64,000 bases of DNA from Nostoc sp. JL34. GTDB taxonomy: Bacteria > Cyanobacteriota > Cyanobacteriia > Cyanobacteriales > Nostocaceae. The notes beneath the pieces are model-generated. The model made no database searches, had not been told where the DNA came from, and saw only the letters and a list, made by a program, of their open reading frames with translations. The stretch is from assembly GCF_017114945.1 (NCBI RefSeq), contig NZ_JABXKQ010000014.1, forward strand, positions 1 through 64,000, written 5' to 3'. A program made the position numbers and the translations under genes. Shown piece by piece: positions 35,625 to 44,574 of the stretch; position 1 is the first letter of the stretch; each line of letters starts with the position of its first letter.

Positions 35625-36446
35625 ATGACTCAACTAAAAACACTTCCTACCTACGACCCAAGTTTATTTGAGGGAGCCGCAGAGGGCTACGCTCAATATA
35701 GAACCAAATACCCACCGATTGTATTCGACAAATTAGCCGAAATATTTAATCTCAATGGTCAAGGACGACTCCTTGATTTAGGTACTGGCCCAGGATTAAT
35801 TTCAATTGGTCTACGAACCAAATTTGAAGAAGTTGTGGCGATCGATCCCGATCCAGAAATGATTGCAGAAGCTAAACGGCAAGCAGCAGCAGTTGGAGCA
35901 AATAATATTACTTGGTTAGAACAAGGAGCAGAATTAATTGACTCTAGTTTAGGGAAATTTAAGTTAACCACAATTGGTAGAGCCTTCCACTGGATGGAAC
36001 GCGAACTAGTGCTTGAGCGCCTTTATGAATTGCTAACTGATGATGGTGCATTAGTACTGCTTCAGACTGGTGATAACCCTTGGGAAAGTAATCTACCTTG
36101 GAAACAAGCTGCTGTTGGAGTAGTGAAAAAATGGTTAGGTGAAGAACGCCGAACTGGGCAACGAGGACAAGGCACTCGTAAGCCAGTCGATCCTCCCCAT
36201 GAAGTCGTCATTGGCAATTCGGCTTTTGCTCGCCAAGAAAACTATGAAGTGCCATTTGAAAAATCTTGGACTGTCGATAGCTATCTCGGCTATTTATACA
36301 CTACAGCCTTCTCTCTGAAAATTTTCTATGGTGATAACGCCCCAGCATTTGAAAAGGATCTCAGAGAAGCGTTACTCGCAGTTGAGCCGTCTGGACATTT
36401 TACAGAAGAACTCCAAGCTACAATTCTAGTCGCTTGGAAGCACTAG
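35625..36446 (+). CDS. Class I SAM-dependent methyltransferase
   Basis: Protein of 273 aa. Motif I is GRLLDLGTGPGLISIGL (SAM binding), followed by the acidic VVAIDPDPEMIAEAKRQA and a motif IV-like region FKLTTIGRAFHWMERELVLE. This is the arrangement of the methyltransferase-11 type. The tail is atypical and gives no hint of substrate. It lies 83 bp after the SfnB/DszC-like gene on the same strand and may be co-transcribed. A methyltransferase in a sulfur region could act on a thiol or on a carbon product, but this is speculation. Confidence 0.85.
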   Translation: MTQLKTLPTYDPSLFEGAAEGYAQYRTKYPPIVFDKLAEIFNLNGQGRLLDLGTGPGLISIGLRTKFEEVVAIDPDPEMIAEAKRQAAAVGANNITWLEQGAELIDSSLGKFKLTTIGRAFHWMERELVLERLYELLTDDGALVLLQTGDNPWESNLPWKQAAVGVVKKWLGEERRTGQRGQGTRKPVDPPHEVVIGNSAFARQENYEVPFEKSWTVDSYLGYLYTTAFSLKIFYGDNAPAFEKDLREALLAVEPSGHFTEELQATILVAWKH

Positions 36447-36589
36447 CAAAATTGCACGCAAATAAAACAGAGCTTCATTCACAAATTTCAATCTTCCACT
36501 AGCACGACATTGGAGTGGGTCTTTCTCACTCCACTTCCTAAATTTTTGCCTCCTAACTATTAAATTCTCAGTTCCTCGAGTCGTTTTAG

Positions 36590-36606
36590 GGTGGGTTATA
36601 CCCACC
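36590..36606 (+). terminator. Hairpin after methyltransferase gene
   Basis: GGTGGGT (36590-36596), loop TAT, ACCCACC (36600-36606): a perfect 7-bp stem in the 305-bp spacer between methyltransferase and binding protein 2. A second weaker hairpin (GGAGTG...CACTCC) lies upstream near 36515. The remainder of the spacer is AT-rich. Confidence 0.5.
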
Positions 36607-36751
36607 TATTTCTTAAGTTAATAGATAAAGCTTTTTGAGTAAAAAGTATTTTTTAATTATTAAATAACTTAATAAAAAAGATTTTTTGTTTTTTACATAG
36701 CAATTAATCATCATGTTTTAACCACTTAGAGGGAAATCAATAAAACAACCC

Positions 36752-37858
36752 ATGCCAGCTTTAAAAGGAAAGTTTGAATTCAGAAAAAGCCAGAGAACAA
36801 CACGTCGTTCCTTATTGTTTGCTCTGGGCTACTGCTTAATGCTATCGACGGCCCTATCAAGTTGTGGTGAAGCAAAAAATAGCACTCAGCAGTCACCAGC
36901 TTCCCCTGAGTCGGTAGCTTCATCTAGCACTACAGAGAAGTCAACAGAGAAACAAGTAGTACGGATTGTACGTTCAAAACAACTTACTGCTCTAGCAGTT
37001 TTAGAAAAACAGGGTTCCTTGGAAAAGCGATTAGAGCCTCTGGGTTTTAAAGTACAGTGGCCTGAGTTTGCTGCTGGGCCACAACAGCTAGAAGCCTTGA
37101 ATGCAAATGGACTAGATATTGCATCTACAGCCGAATCGCCTCCTGTATTTTCACAAGCAGCCGGAGCACCTCTTGTTTATCTAGCTACTACACGCCCTAG
37201 TGGTAAAGCTATTTCACTTTTAGTTCCTGTCAACTCTCCAGTTAAAAGTGTTACTGATTTGAAGGGTAAAAAAGTAGCTTTTCAGAAAGCTTCTATCGGT
37301 CACTACTTATTAGTTAAAGCATTAGAAGATGCCGGACTAAAACTGAGCGATGTCCAATCAGTTTTTCTCACACCGCCAGATGCAAATGCGGCATTTAGTC
37401 AGAGTAAAGTAGATGCTTGGTATATTTGGGAGCCATTCGTTACCAGAAATGTAGAAAAGAAAATCGCTCGTGTTTTAGCAGATGGTGATAAGTTGCGGGA
37501 TACTGGAAACTTTTACTCAACCTCGCGCCAATTTTATCAGGCTCATCCTGATGTTATCAAAGTGTTTCTAGAGGAGTTAGAAAAGGCAGAAATCTGGACT
37601 AAAGATCATCCCAAAGAAGTTGCCCAACTGCTGGCTCCTGTGACTCAGCTAGATCCACCAACTCTAGAAATAATGCATAAGAAATATGACTATGGGTTAG
37701 TACCAATTACTGATAAAACTATTACCAAGCAACAGGAAGTTGCAGATAAATGGTACAGCTTAGGACTTATCCCCAAAAAGGTGAATGTTAGAGATGGCTT
37801 TTTAACACCTGAAGAGTACGCCAAAATTACTCCTTCAGAGGTTCTAGCGAATAAGTAG
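36752..37858 (+). CDS. Sulfonate-type ABC substrate-binding lipoprotein 2
   Basis: Protein of 368 aa. The N-terminus has a twin-Arg-containing basic stretch (TTRRSLLFALGYCLMLSTAL) ending in a lipobox SSC. SsuA/TauA features are VRIVRSKQLTALAVLEKQGS, FAAGPQQLEALNANGLDIAS, VTDLKGKKVAFQKASIGHY and the C-terminal PKKVNVRDGFLTPEEYAKIT. The last motif is shared with the binding protein at 39374 and with the pseudogene remnant at 39068. It presumably presents a sulfonate to a permease such as SsuC. The TauD-like gene follows 36 bp later, so the two are probably co-transcribed and may concern the same substrate. Confidence 0.9.
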   Translation: MPALKGKFEFRKSQRTTRRSLLFALGYCLMLSTALSSCGEAKNSTQQSPASPESVASSSTTEKSTEKQVVRIVRSKQLTALAVLEKQGSLEKRLEPLGFKVQWPEFAAGPQQLEALNANGLDIASTAESPPVFSQAAGAPLVYLATTRPSGKAISLLVPVNSPVKSVTDLKGKKVAFQKASIGHYLLVKALEDAGLKLSDVQSVFLTPPDANAAFSQSKVDAWYIWEPFVTRNVEKKIARVLADGDKLRDTGNFYSTSRQFYQAHPDVIKVFLEELEKAEIWTKDHPKEVAQLLAPVTQLDPPTLEIMHKKYDYGLVPITDKTITKQQEVADKWYSLGLIPKKVNVRDGFLTPEEYAKITPSEVLANK

Positions 37859-37894
37859 TTATCTCAAGAAAAAATTAAAGCACAGGAGAATATT

Positions 37895-38758
37895 ATGTCT
37901 ACCTCGACTTTGACAAAGGTTAAAATTAGGTCTATCGATGCTCCTTTGGGAGCCATAGTTACAGATATAGATGCCAGTCAAGCGATCGCACCTGAAGTCA
38001 TATTACAACTTAAAGAAGCTTTGCGCGATCGCCACATTTTAATCTTCAAAGACCAAAAGCTCTCCGATGAACAACTTTTGAACTTTTCTCTATACTTTGG
38101 CGCACTCTTTGTACCATCTGATGAAACTCCAGTATTGGCTTCTAAACCAGGAGAAACTCCGGTAGTAATTCCGATTTCCAATGTCGATGGTGGCTATACT
38201 GGTACTGGAGAATTAACTTTCCATTCCGACCACAAATGGACTCCTACCCCATCTAGTGGTTCGCTTCTTTATGCATTGGAAATACCAACTCATGGTGGAG
38301 ATACTTATTGGTTAAATACTAATTTAGCTTATGAGGCATTAGATGAAGCCACCAAAGCACGGATTGCAGATTTACAGTTAATTACCTACAACCCATTTTT
38401 GCGAGATCGGAATGCACCCCGTTCTTTGTATCGTTTAGACAAAAGTATTCCTTTAATCAGTCCAATCTTTCCCCATCCTTTAGTTAGGACACATCCAGAA
38501 AGTGGTAAAAAGCATCTTTACTTAGATGCTGCTACAGAAGTGGAAATTGTCGGGTTAGAGCCGGAAGAAGGATCTAAACTGATTGAACAGTTGAGACAAC
38601 ATCTAAATCAACCCAAGTTCTACTACCAACACAAATGGTCTGTAGGCGATATTGTCTACTGGGATAATCAAGCTACCTTACATTACCGTCAAGCATTTGA
38701 TCCAAATGAGCGACGAGTCTTAAAGCGGGTTAGCCTTGCAGGTAGTCGTCCTTTTTAG
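37895..38758 (+). CDS. TauD/TfdA family 2-oxoglutarate-dependent dioxygenase
   Basis: Protein of 287 aa. The iron ligands are visible as H110-S-D112 (LTFHSDHKW) and H263 (ATLHYRQAF). The 2-oxoglutarate-binding arginine is R274, 11 residues after the distal His as in TauD. Members hydroxylate the carbon next to the sulfonate or ether group and release sulfite, aldehyde and CO2. It is preceded by CAGGAGAATATT and the ATG at 37895. Together with the upstream binding protein it looks like an uptake-and-desulfonation pair, offering a second, flavin-independent route beside SsuD. Taurine specificity cannot be claimed from sequence alone. Confidence 0.92.
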   Translation: MSTSTLTKVKIRSIDAPLGAIVTDIDASQAIAPEVILQLKEALRDRHILIFKDQKLSDEQLLNFSLYFGALFVPSDETPVLASKPGETPVVIPISNVDGGYTGTGELTFHSDHKWTPTPSSGSLLYALEIPTHGGDTYWLNTNLAYEALDEATKARIADLQLITYNPFLRDRNAPRSLYRLDKSIPLISPIFPHPLVRTHPESGKKHLYLDAATEVEIVGLEPEEGSKLIEQLRQHLNQPKFYYQHKWSVGDIVYWDNQATLHYRQAFDPNERRVLKRVSLAGSRPF

Positions 38759-39067
38759 GATAGCTCAGAAGATTCAGCTAATAGGCATTTTTTAATACAT
38801 TTTATTGGTCAAGAGTCAAGAGTTATTCTGGGTTTGTGACCAATAAAAATTGTCTAAATATCATCCTCTATGCTTGTAAATTAAAAATAGTAAAAAAATG
38901 TTTTTTGTTTAAAACAAGTGTTAATAAATACTTTATTTGAAGACCAAATTTGATACACTATAGACTGAGATTGATAGTTTTTAGCACTTATTAAAAACGC
39001 TAAAACGAAAATTATTAAATTTAACTAGAAAATATTATTGGACTTTTAAAATCTTTGCAAAGGCTAA

Positions 39068-39283
39068 ATTGGTATTGATGTAACTACTCTCAAAGCGATT
39101 CATAGTAAAGCAGTATATGGTCTGCTACTAATCACCAACGAACTTGTTAACAAACAACAAGAAATAGCTGATTGATGGTATGCACAAAGACTCCTCCCAA
39201 AAAAGGTTAATGTCAAAGATGGAGTACTTACTCCAGAAGAATATGCAGCATTCACACCTGATTCAATTAAATCTAATAAGTAA
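39068..39283 (+). pseudogene. C-terminal remnant of a fourth sulfonate-binding protein gene
   Basis: About 70 codons align with the C-termini of the neighbouring SsuA-like proteins: TTLKAIHSKAVYGLLLITNE, then VNKQQEIAD, an in-frame TGA at 39173, then WYAQRLLPKKVNVKDGVLTP and EEYAAFTPDSIKSNK before TAA at 39281. The neighbour at 36752 has KQQEVADKWYSLGLIPKKVN at the same place, so the TGA replaces a Lys. No signal peptide or N-terminal domain remains. The rest of the 615-bp spacer (38759-39373) is AT-rich with nothing else recognisable. Confidence 0.85.
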
Positions 39284-39373
39284 ATAATTGTAATAATATT
39301 TAAAATTTTGGATAAATTAAGTTTTAACGCAATGTTTAAAAATCAGTAGCTAATCAAAAGTTGAGGTGCAAAA

Positions 39374-40459
39374 ATGTTTAATAATTTGGGGAATGCTAAG
39401 ATAACAGTAATCAGTAAATTAGCCTTATTTGTCATACCTGGATTTGTAGCTTTATCTACGACTTTAATCAGTTGTACGTCAACTGTATCTAATACAGATA
39501 CAGGAATTACTAAAGCAAAAACAGTAGAGGCTAAGACTATAAATTTTAAAACAAAGGTGCTGCGAATAGGATATCAAAGCTCTGGTGATTTAGTTAGAGT
39601 CAGAGGAGTTTTAGAAAAACGTTTGCAGCCTTTGGGCTTGAAAGTAGAGTGGTCACAATTTGCTCAAGGGCCACAACTCATGGAAGCGATGAATGTGGGC
39701 AAAATTGATATTGGCTCAGTTGGAGAAACTCCTCCGATATTTGCTCAAGCTGCGGGTGCAAGAATCATCTATTTGGCTGGTAGAAGACTTGGCCCTAATT
39801 CAGGTAAAGGTAGTGCGATCGCAGTTCCGAAAGGTTCTCCAATTAAAACTTTAGCTCAGATTAAAGGTCAAAAAGTAGTCTTTCAAAAAGGTTCGGCTTC
39901 TCACTATTTTATTATCAAAGCCTTAGAAGAGGTAAATCTAAAATATAGTGATATTAAAGTTCTGAGTATGCCCAACGTTGAAGCTCGTGGTGCATTTATT
40001 CAGGGAACTATTCCAGTTTGGGTGACTGGCGATCCTCATTTAGCTTTGGTAGAAAAACTCTACGGTGCCCGTGTATTGCGAGATGCTACAAATATTGGTA
40101 CTCCAGGGGGATATTACATCGGAACACGTGAGTTTACTAAGGAAAATCCTGAATTAGTTCGCATCATCCTAGAAGAAATTGATAAAAATGGTCAATGGGC
40201 AGAAGCGAATCGTAAAGAAGTAGCCAAACTCATAGCACCTGTACTCAAAATTGATTTACCTATTCAGGAAGTAATTTCTAGCCGTGCTAATTATCGGCTG
40301 AGAGGAATCACTCCAAAACTAATCCAAAGTCAACAAAGTGTTGCTGATTTGTTCTATAAGGAAAAAATCTTACCCAAAAAGATTGATATTAAAGAAGCAC
40401 TACTAACACCTCAAGAATATGCAGCTATCACTCCCGAAACACTCATCAGTGAAAAATAA
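39374..40459 (+). CDS. Sulfonate-type ABC substrate-binding lipoprotein 3
   Basis: Protein of 361 aa preceded by a GAGGTG ribosome-site-like motif. The hydrophobic segment LALFVIPGFVALSTTLISC ends in a lipobox Cys. Family features: VLRIGYQSSGDLVRVRGVLE, FAQGPQLMEAMNVGKIDIGS, LAQIKGQKVVFQKGSASHYF, and the C-terminal PKKIDIKEALLTPQEYAAIT. It is closest to binding protein 2 and to the remnant directly upstream, suggesting serial tandem duplication. Multiple binding proteins feeding one SsuBC transporter would widen the range of organosulfur compounds taken up (inference). Confidence 0.9.
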   Translation: MFNNLGNAKITVISKLALFVIPGFVALSTTLISCTSTVSNTDTGITKAKTVEAKTINFKTKVLRIGYQSSGDLVRVRGVLEKRLQPLGLKVEWSQFAQGPQLMEAMNVGKIDIGSVGETPPIFAQAAGARIIYLAGRRLGPNSGKGSAIAVPKGSPIKTLAQIKGQKVVFQKGSASHYFIIKALEEVNLKYSDIKVLSMPNVEARGAFIQGTIPVWVTGDPHLALVEKLYGARVLRDATNIGTPGGYYIGTREFTKENPELVRIILEEIDKNGQWAEANRKEVAKLIAPVLKIDLPIQEVISSRANYRLRGITPKLIQSQQSVADLFYKEKILPKKIDIKEALLTPQEYAAITPETLISEK

Positions 40460-40464
40460 ATAGA

Positions 40465-40496
40465 TGGGGATTGGGGATTGGGGATTGGGGACTGGG
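40465..40496. repeat. Heptanucleotide tandem repeat (GGGGATT type)
   Basis: Four or more units of GGGGATT/GGGGACT fill the 62-bp gap between the convergent binding-protein and hybrid-kinase genes. Confidence 0.8.
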
Positions 40497-40521
40497 AAGA
40501 GGTAAATAGGTAGCGGCAGGT

Positions 40522-43500
40522 TTATTCAGCGATTAAATTGGCGATCGCATTTATTAACTCGGCTGGCTCTACTGGTTTGGCAATATGCTTGTTAAATCCG
40601 GCTCTTAGCACCTGCTGGGCGTTCATTTCTCCAGCATAGGCGGTAAGTGCGATCGCTCGAATTTGCCCTCCCTGCTCTGGTGGCAATGTTCTCAACTGTC
40701 GCATGAACATACATCCATCCACGTCTGGCATCCCAATATCGCTTAAAAGTATATCTGGCAAGGATTGGGCTAAAGCAGCTAGGGCTTCATTGGCTGATGT
40801 TACTGCTGTCACATTTGCCCCATATTGCTCTAATAAGAAGGCAATAAATTCTCGCGTATCTGTATCATCATCCACTACTAAAATTTTGACACCATTCAAA
40901 TTAGAGTATGGCTCTGAGTCGCTACTGTCTTGTTTAATCTCTAATTGATTTTGCATTAACGGTAATCTTACAGTAAAAGTTGCCCCCTGCTCTTCGCCCT
41001 CACTTTCTACCTGGACTGTTCCACCATGCAGTTCGACTAAGTGACGAACGATCGCTAATCCTAACCCCAATCCACCAAATTTTCTGGTGGTGCTGCTGTT
41101 CTCTTGGCGAAAATATTCAAACACGTAAGGCAGAAAATTAGGGTCGATGCCTTTCCCTGTGTCGCTGACTTGAATCAGTGCTGAGTTATGAGTGCTGGGT
41201 GCTGAGTTCAAATTAGCACATGATGATACTCGAATATCAACCCGTCCGCCTTCTGGTGTAAACTTAACCGCATTTGAGAGCAGATTCCAAACGATTTGCT
41301 GCAATCGGCTGGAGTCTCCCAAAACTTGCCCCAAATTTGGTTCTAGGCTGATGTGCATCTCAATTGATTTAGCTTCTGCCGATAGCCGCACTGTCTCCAT
41401 TGCTGCGGAAATCACAGATGTCAAATCAACTGGGTAGATATTCAAGCTGATTTTACCTTGTAAAATCCGGGAGATATCCAGTAAATCTTCAATCAGTTGA
41501 GCCTGTAACTTCGCATTTCGCTCAATAGTCTTCAGCGCTTGAGGAATTGTCTTTTCATCAAGTTTTTTGGTTTGGAGTAGCTTTGACCAACCTAAAATTG
41601 GGTTGAGTGGCGATCGCAATTCATGAGAAAGTACTGCCAGAAACTCGTCTTTTATCCGGTTAGCGTTTTCTGCTGCTTTCCGGGCGGTTTGCTCTGCCTC
41701 GTATAGACGGGCACGTTCCATCGCTTGAGCGCACTGCTGTGCTAATGCCAGCATAAAGGCTTGGTCATCCTGATTAAACTTCTGAATTTCGGTAAAAGCT
41801 AGAGACATTCCACCGATGGCTCGTCCCTCGATGATCAATGGAATCGAAATCCCAGCGCCGTAGTTGGACTGGGCGTATTCCTGAGCCAGATTTGGAGCAA
41901 CTTTTGTTGTGGTTGGTTGCCAAATAGGCTGCTTAGTTCTTACTGCTTCTGCCAGTGGCGCGGATGGATTAATCGAGAATCGACGCGATGAATCTACTAT
42001 TTCTTGTTGTTCGCCAACAGTTCGGACAATTTCTAATTCAGTACCGTTTTGAGTCAGTAGTGCGACAAAAACAGAACTAGCTCCCAAAGCTGCCATACCT
42101 TGCTCTACAATTACTTCAGCGACTTGTGTCGGAGTTAGAGATTCAGAAAGTGCAGCGGTAATGGCTTGCAGACGGGTAGTGCGAGATGCTGCGTGTAAAG
42201 CCGCCTGTTGAGATTGCTGTGCTTCTCTGTAGAGTCGGGCATTATCAACTGCGATCGCCGCCCGGCCAGCCAACTCCTCAGCTAACATCAGGCTTTTGGT
42301 GTCGTAGCGACGACCTGAAGAAGATACCAAAGTCATCGCTCCCAGCCCCCGTCCCCGAACTATTAGCGGTACACTCATACCAGATGTCGGATTTAGTTCT
42401 TGCAAGATTTTTAGATGAGTGGCGTTGTGGCTTAACCTTTGCATCTGTTCATCAGAAATCAAATGAATAATTTTTGATTTGCCTGTCCGTATTACCTCAG
42501 CAACACCTGCTGTTTGGGCCAAATCAGGCGGATAATTTTGTAACTGTTCTACCAATTCTTGTTTCTCTGGATTGGCATGGGCTGCTGCAACCCGATGGAC
42601 TAATTGATTGTCACAAATGATATCAACTAAGCACCAATCAGCGATTTCCGGCACTGCCAAACGCGCCAAACCTGCTAAGGTTGTCTCGTAATCCAATGAT
42701 GCAGCCAAAATCCCACTAGCCTCAGCCAGAAAACGCTGCTCCTCTTCCACCTGCTTGCGCTTAGTAATATCTCGCGAAGACGCCTGCATCTCTAAAATTT
42801 CTTGAGTTTGGCGATCGCGGATAGCTCGAATAGTTGTTTCCAACCAGATATAATGTCCCTCTCGGTGACGCGCTCGGTGAGTAATGGTATAAATATCTGG
42901 TAAATCACCATTGACTGGGTAATGTCTCGCCATCTGTACCAAGTCGTCTGGGTGAACTAACTCATGGCTGGGATGACCGACTAGTTCCTCTGGTTGATAT
43001 CCCAGCACCGTGTAGCAAGCTGGTGAAAGGTAGAGAAGAATTCCATCGACTGTATGGCGGGAAATAATATCAGTTGAATTCTCAGCCAGCAGCCGAAAAC
43101 GCGCCTCACTCTCGCGCAGTTTGGCCTCACCCTGCTTGCGTTCGGTAATATCGATGCACATTCCCACCCATTCGCGGATTTCGCCTGTTTCATCGAGTAT
43201 CGGCACACCGCGTATATTCATATAACGATATTCGCCGTCATGCCGCAGAACTCGATACTCGGCAACTGCAACGCTGCGTGTCGGAAATGCCTGTTTCCAA
43301 ATTTCCACCATCGAAGAACGATCCTCTGGGTGCAGAGCTTCAACCCAACCCCATCCTTTATATTGTTCGAGACTTTGCCCTGTGAACGCCTCCCAGGTAG
43401 GAATCTCATCAACGACGTTGCCCCAAGGTGCTGCCCTCCAGACAATCGATGCGCTTGCCTCTGCCAGTGAGCGGTAGCGTGCTTCACTATCGCGCAGTGC

Positions 43501-43566
43501 AGCTTGCTGTTCGCTCAAATCTTGCTGCAAGTCCCTAACCTCTTGAGCTTTCAGGTTATCACTCAT
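40522..43566 (-). CDS. PAS/GAF hybrid histidine kinase
   Basis: Soluble sensor kinase of 1014 aa with no membrane segment. Order of domains: coiled coil, PAS 1 (about 25-145), PAS 2 (about 155-275), GAF 1 (about 290-440), GAF 2 (about 470-625), then the kinase core with phospho-His in LSHELRSPLNPILGW, N box NLLSNAVKF and G box FGGLGLGLAIV. The C-terminal receiver has ILVVDDDTDTREF and acceptor Asp in LLSDIGMPDVDG. No Cys-based bilin-binding motif was evident in either GAF domain, so a phytochrome-like role is not supported. The start lies 2 bp after the stop of a small XRE regulator, which likely shares its mRNA. Stimulus unknown. Confidence 0.9.
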   Translation of the reverse strand: MSDNLKAQEVRDLQQDLSEQQAALRDSEARYRSLAEASASIVWRAAPWGNVVDEIPTWEAFTGQSLEQYKGWGWVEALHPEDRSSMVEIWKQAFPTRSVAVAEYRVLRHDGEYRYMNIRGVPILDETGEIREWVGMCIDITERKQGEAKLRESEARFRLLAENSTDIISRHTVDGILLYLSPACYTVLGYQPEELVGHPSHELVHPDDLVQMARHYPVNGDLPDIYTITHRARHREGHYIWLETTIRAIRDRQTQEILEMQASSRDITKRKQVEEEQRFLAEASGILAASLDYETTLAGLARLAVPEIADWCLVDIICDNQLVHRVAAAHANPEKQELVEQLQNYPPDLAQTAGVAEVIRTGKSKIIHLISDEQMQRLSHNATHLKILQELNPTSGMSVPLIVRGRGLGAMTLVSSSGRRYDTKSLMLAEELAGRAAIAVDNARLYREAQQSQQAALHAASRTTRLQAITAALSESLTPTQVAEVIVEQGMAALGASSVFVALLTQNGTELEIVRTVGEQQEIVDSSRRFSINPSAPLAEAVRTKQPIWQPTTTKVAPNLAQEYAQSNYGAGISIPLIIEGRAIGGMSLAFTEIQKFNQDDQAFMLALAQQCAQAMERARLYEAEQTARKAAENANRIKDEFLAVLSHELRSPLNPILGWSKLLQTKKLDEKTIPQALKTIERNAKLQAQLIEDLLDISRILQGKISLNIYPVDLTSVISAAMETVRLSAEAKSIEMHISLEPNLGQVLGDSSRLQQIVWNLLSNAVKFTPEGGRVDIRVSSCANLNSAPSTHNSALIQVSDTGKGIDPNFLPYVFEYFRQENSSTTRKFGGLGLGLAIVRHLVELHGGTVQVESEGEEQGATFTVRLPLMQNQLEIKQDSSDSEPYSNLNGVKILVVDDDTDTREFIAFLLEQYGANVTAVTSANEALAALAQSLPDILLSDIGMPDVDGCMFMRQLRTLPPEQGGQIRAIALTAYAGEMNAQQVLRAGFNKHIAKPVEPAELINAIANLIAE

Positions 43567-43568
43567 TT

Positions 43569-43796
43569 TTAAAAGTATTTGGCTAAAAGCACCTCACCAG
43601 GTTCTCCCATCTGGTATAGTAGCTCTTTAATTTGTTTCATGGCCAGTGGCGAAGGTTGTGTGCGTCCGTTTTCCCAGCGATTTATAGTGTGGAATGAAAC
43701 CCCTAACATCGTTGCCAGTTTTATCTGTGTAAATTTGAGGCACTGCCGAGTCTCACGAACCAACTGGGCAATTCTTAGCTGTTCGATTGCAGGCAT
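43569..43796 (-). CDS. Small XRE-family DNA-binding regulator
   Basis: Protein of 75 aa consisting almost only of a Cro/CI-type helix-turn-helix: FTQIKLATMLGVSFHTINRW followed by ENGRTQPSPLA. It is followed after 2 bp by the PAS/GAF hybrid kinase, an arrangement implying co-expression and perhaps a regulator controlled by or controlling the kinase. Genes with this small XRE type next to large kinases occur elsewhere in cyanobacteria (from memory). Target unknown. Confidence 0.85.
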   Translation of the reverse strand: MPAIEQLRIAQLVRETRQCLKFTQIKLATMLGVSFHTINRWENGRTQPSPLAMKQIKELLYQMGEPGEVLLAKYF

Positions 43797-44094
43797 AAGC
43801 TAAATATATTTTGATTTTTCTACTAGATATTGCAATATAACAGATGCTATAACTCTGACTGCACCTATCTAGGGTATATAGGTAGCCCTATCAAAATGGG
43901 TAGAAATTTTATGAGTCCCTGTATAGCGGTTCCCATTCAGATGCGGTACAAAATTATATCGCGAGTTGTAGGGGCACGGCACTGCCTACAGGTGTACTTC
44001 GCTACGCTATAAGTTGGTGATTATGTACTACATCAACTATCATGCAAGCTATTTAAGCTAGTAATAGAGTTGTTTCAATCCAGGGGATGAGAAT

Positions 44095-44379
44095 ATGAGG
44101 GTTTGGCTTGCCTGCTTTTTGGTGCTGTTTGCCTTGGCGGAACTGTTTGACTGGTTGCAAGAGTTTAATTTGCCATTACCTATCTATATTTTGGGTGGCA
44201 CTTTTTTAGCTGTTGCTTCTAACTATGATAGGATTTTTGGCTCTTATTTTGCTGATTCAAGCATTGAAGCATCACTTGAACAACCTCAGTTAGATTCACT
44301 AACCCCATCTGCGAATCCTATTTCTTTCCCAATTACCAATCCTGTTGAAGATACTCAAACATCTCAAACAGATGATTAG
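44095..44379 (+). CDS. Small membrane protein of unknown function
   Basis: Protein of 94 aa preceded by GGGGATGAG. Residues 3-20 (VWLACFLVLFALAELFDW) and 28-43 (PIYILGGTFLAVASNY) are hydrophobic, so two membrane helices are likely. The C-terminal 45 residues are acidic and Ser/Pro/Thr-rich, probably disordered. I do not recognise a named family. It precedes the CHASE2 kinase gene by 195 bp on the same strand. The spacer upstream (43797-44094) contains only dispersed repeat sequence (GTAGGGGCACGGCACTGCC). Confidence 0.6.
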   Translation: MRVWLACFLVLFALAELFDWLQEFNLPLPIYILGGTFLAVASNYDRIFGSYFADSSIEASLEQPQLDSLTPSANPISFPITNPVEDTQTSQTDD

Positions 44380-44574
44380 CCGATCGCTTGTCTTATTTTC
44401 TAGTTGAGGCTACGCGTCAGCTTGCTTTCAAAGTAGGAATATGCCAAAGTCTCTAACTAGCAAGTAAATTGCTACATTAATAGAAGCTCAGGTTAGCTAG
44501 CTTTTAACCTAGAGTCTAAAAATTGACTTCTGCGCCTGCAACATCTACCCAATTCAGGCTACCGCCGCAACGCT

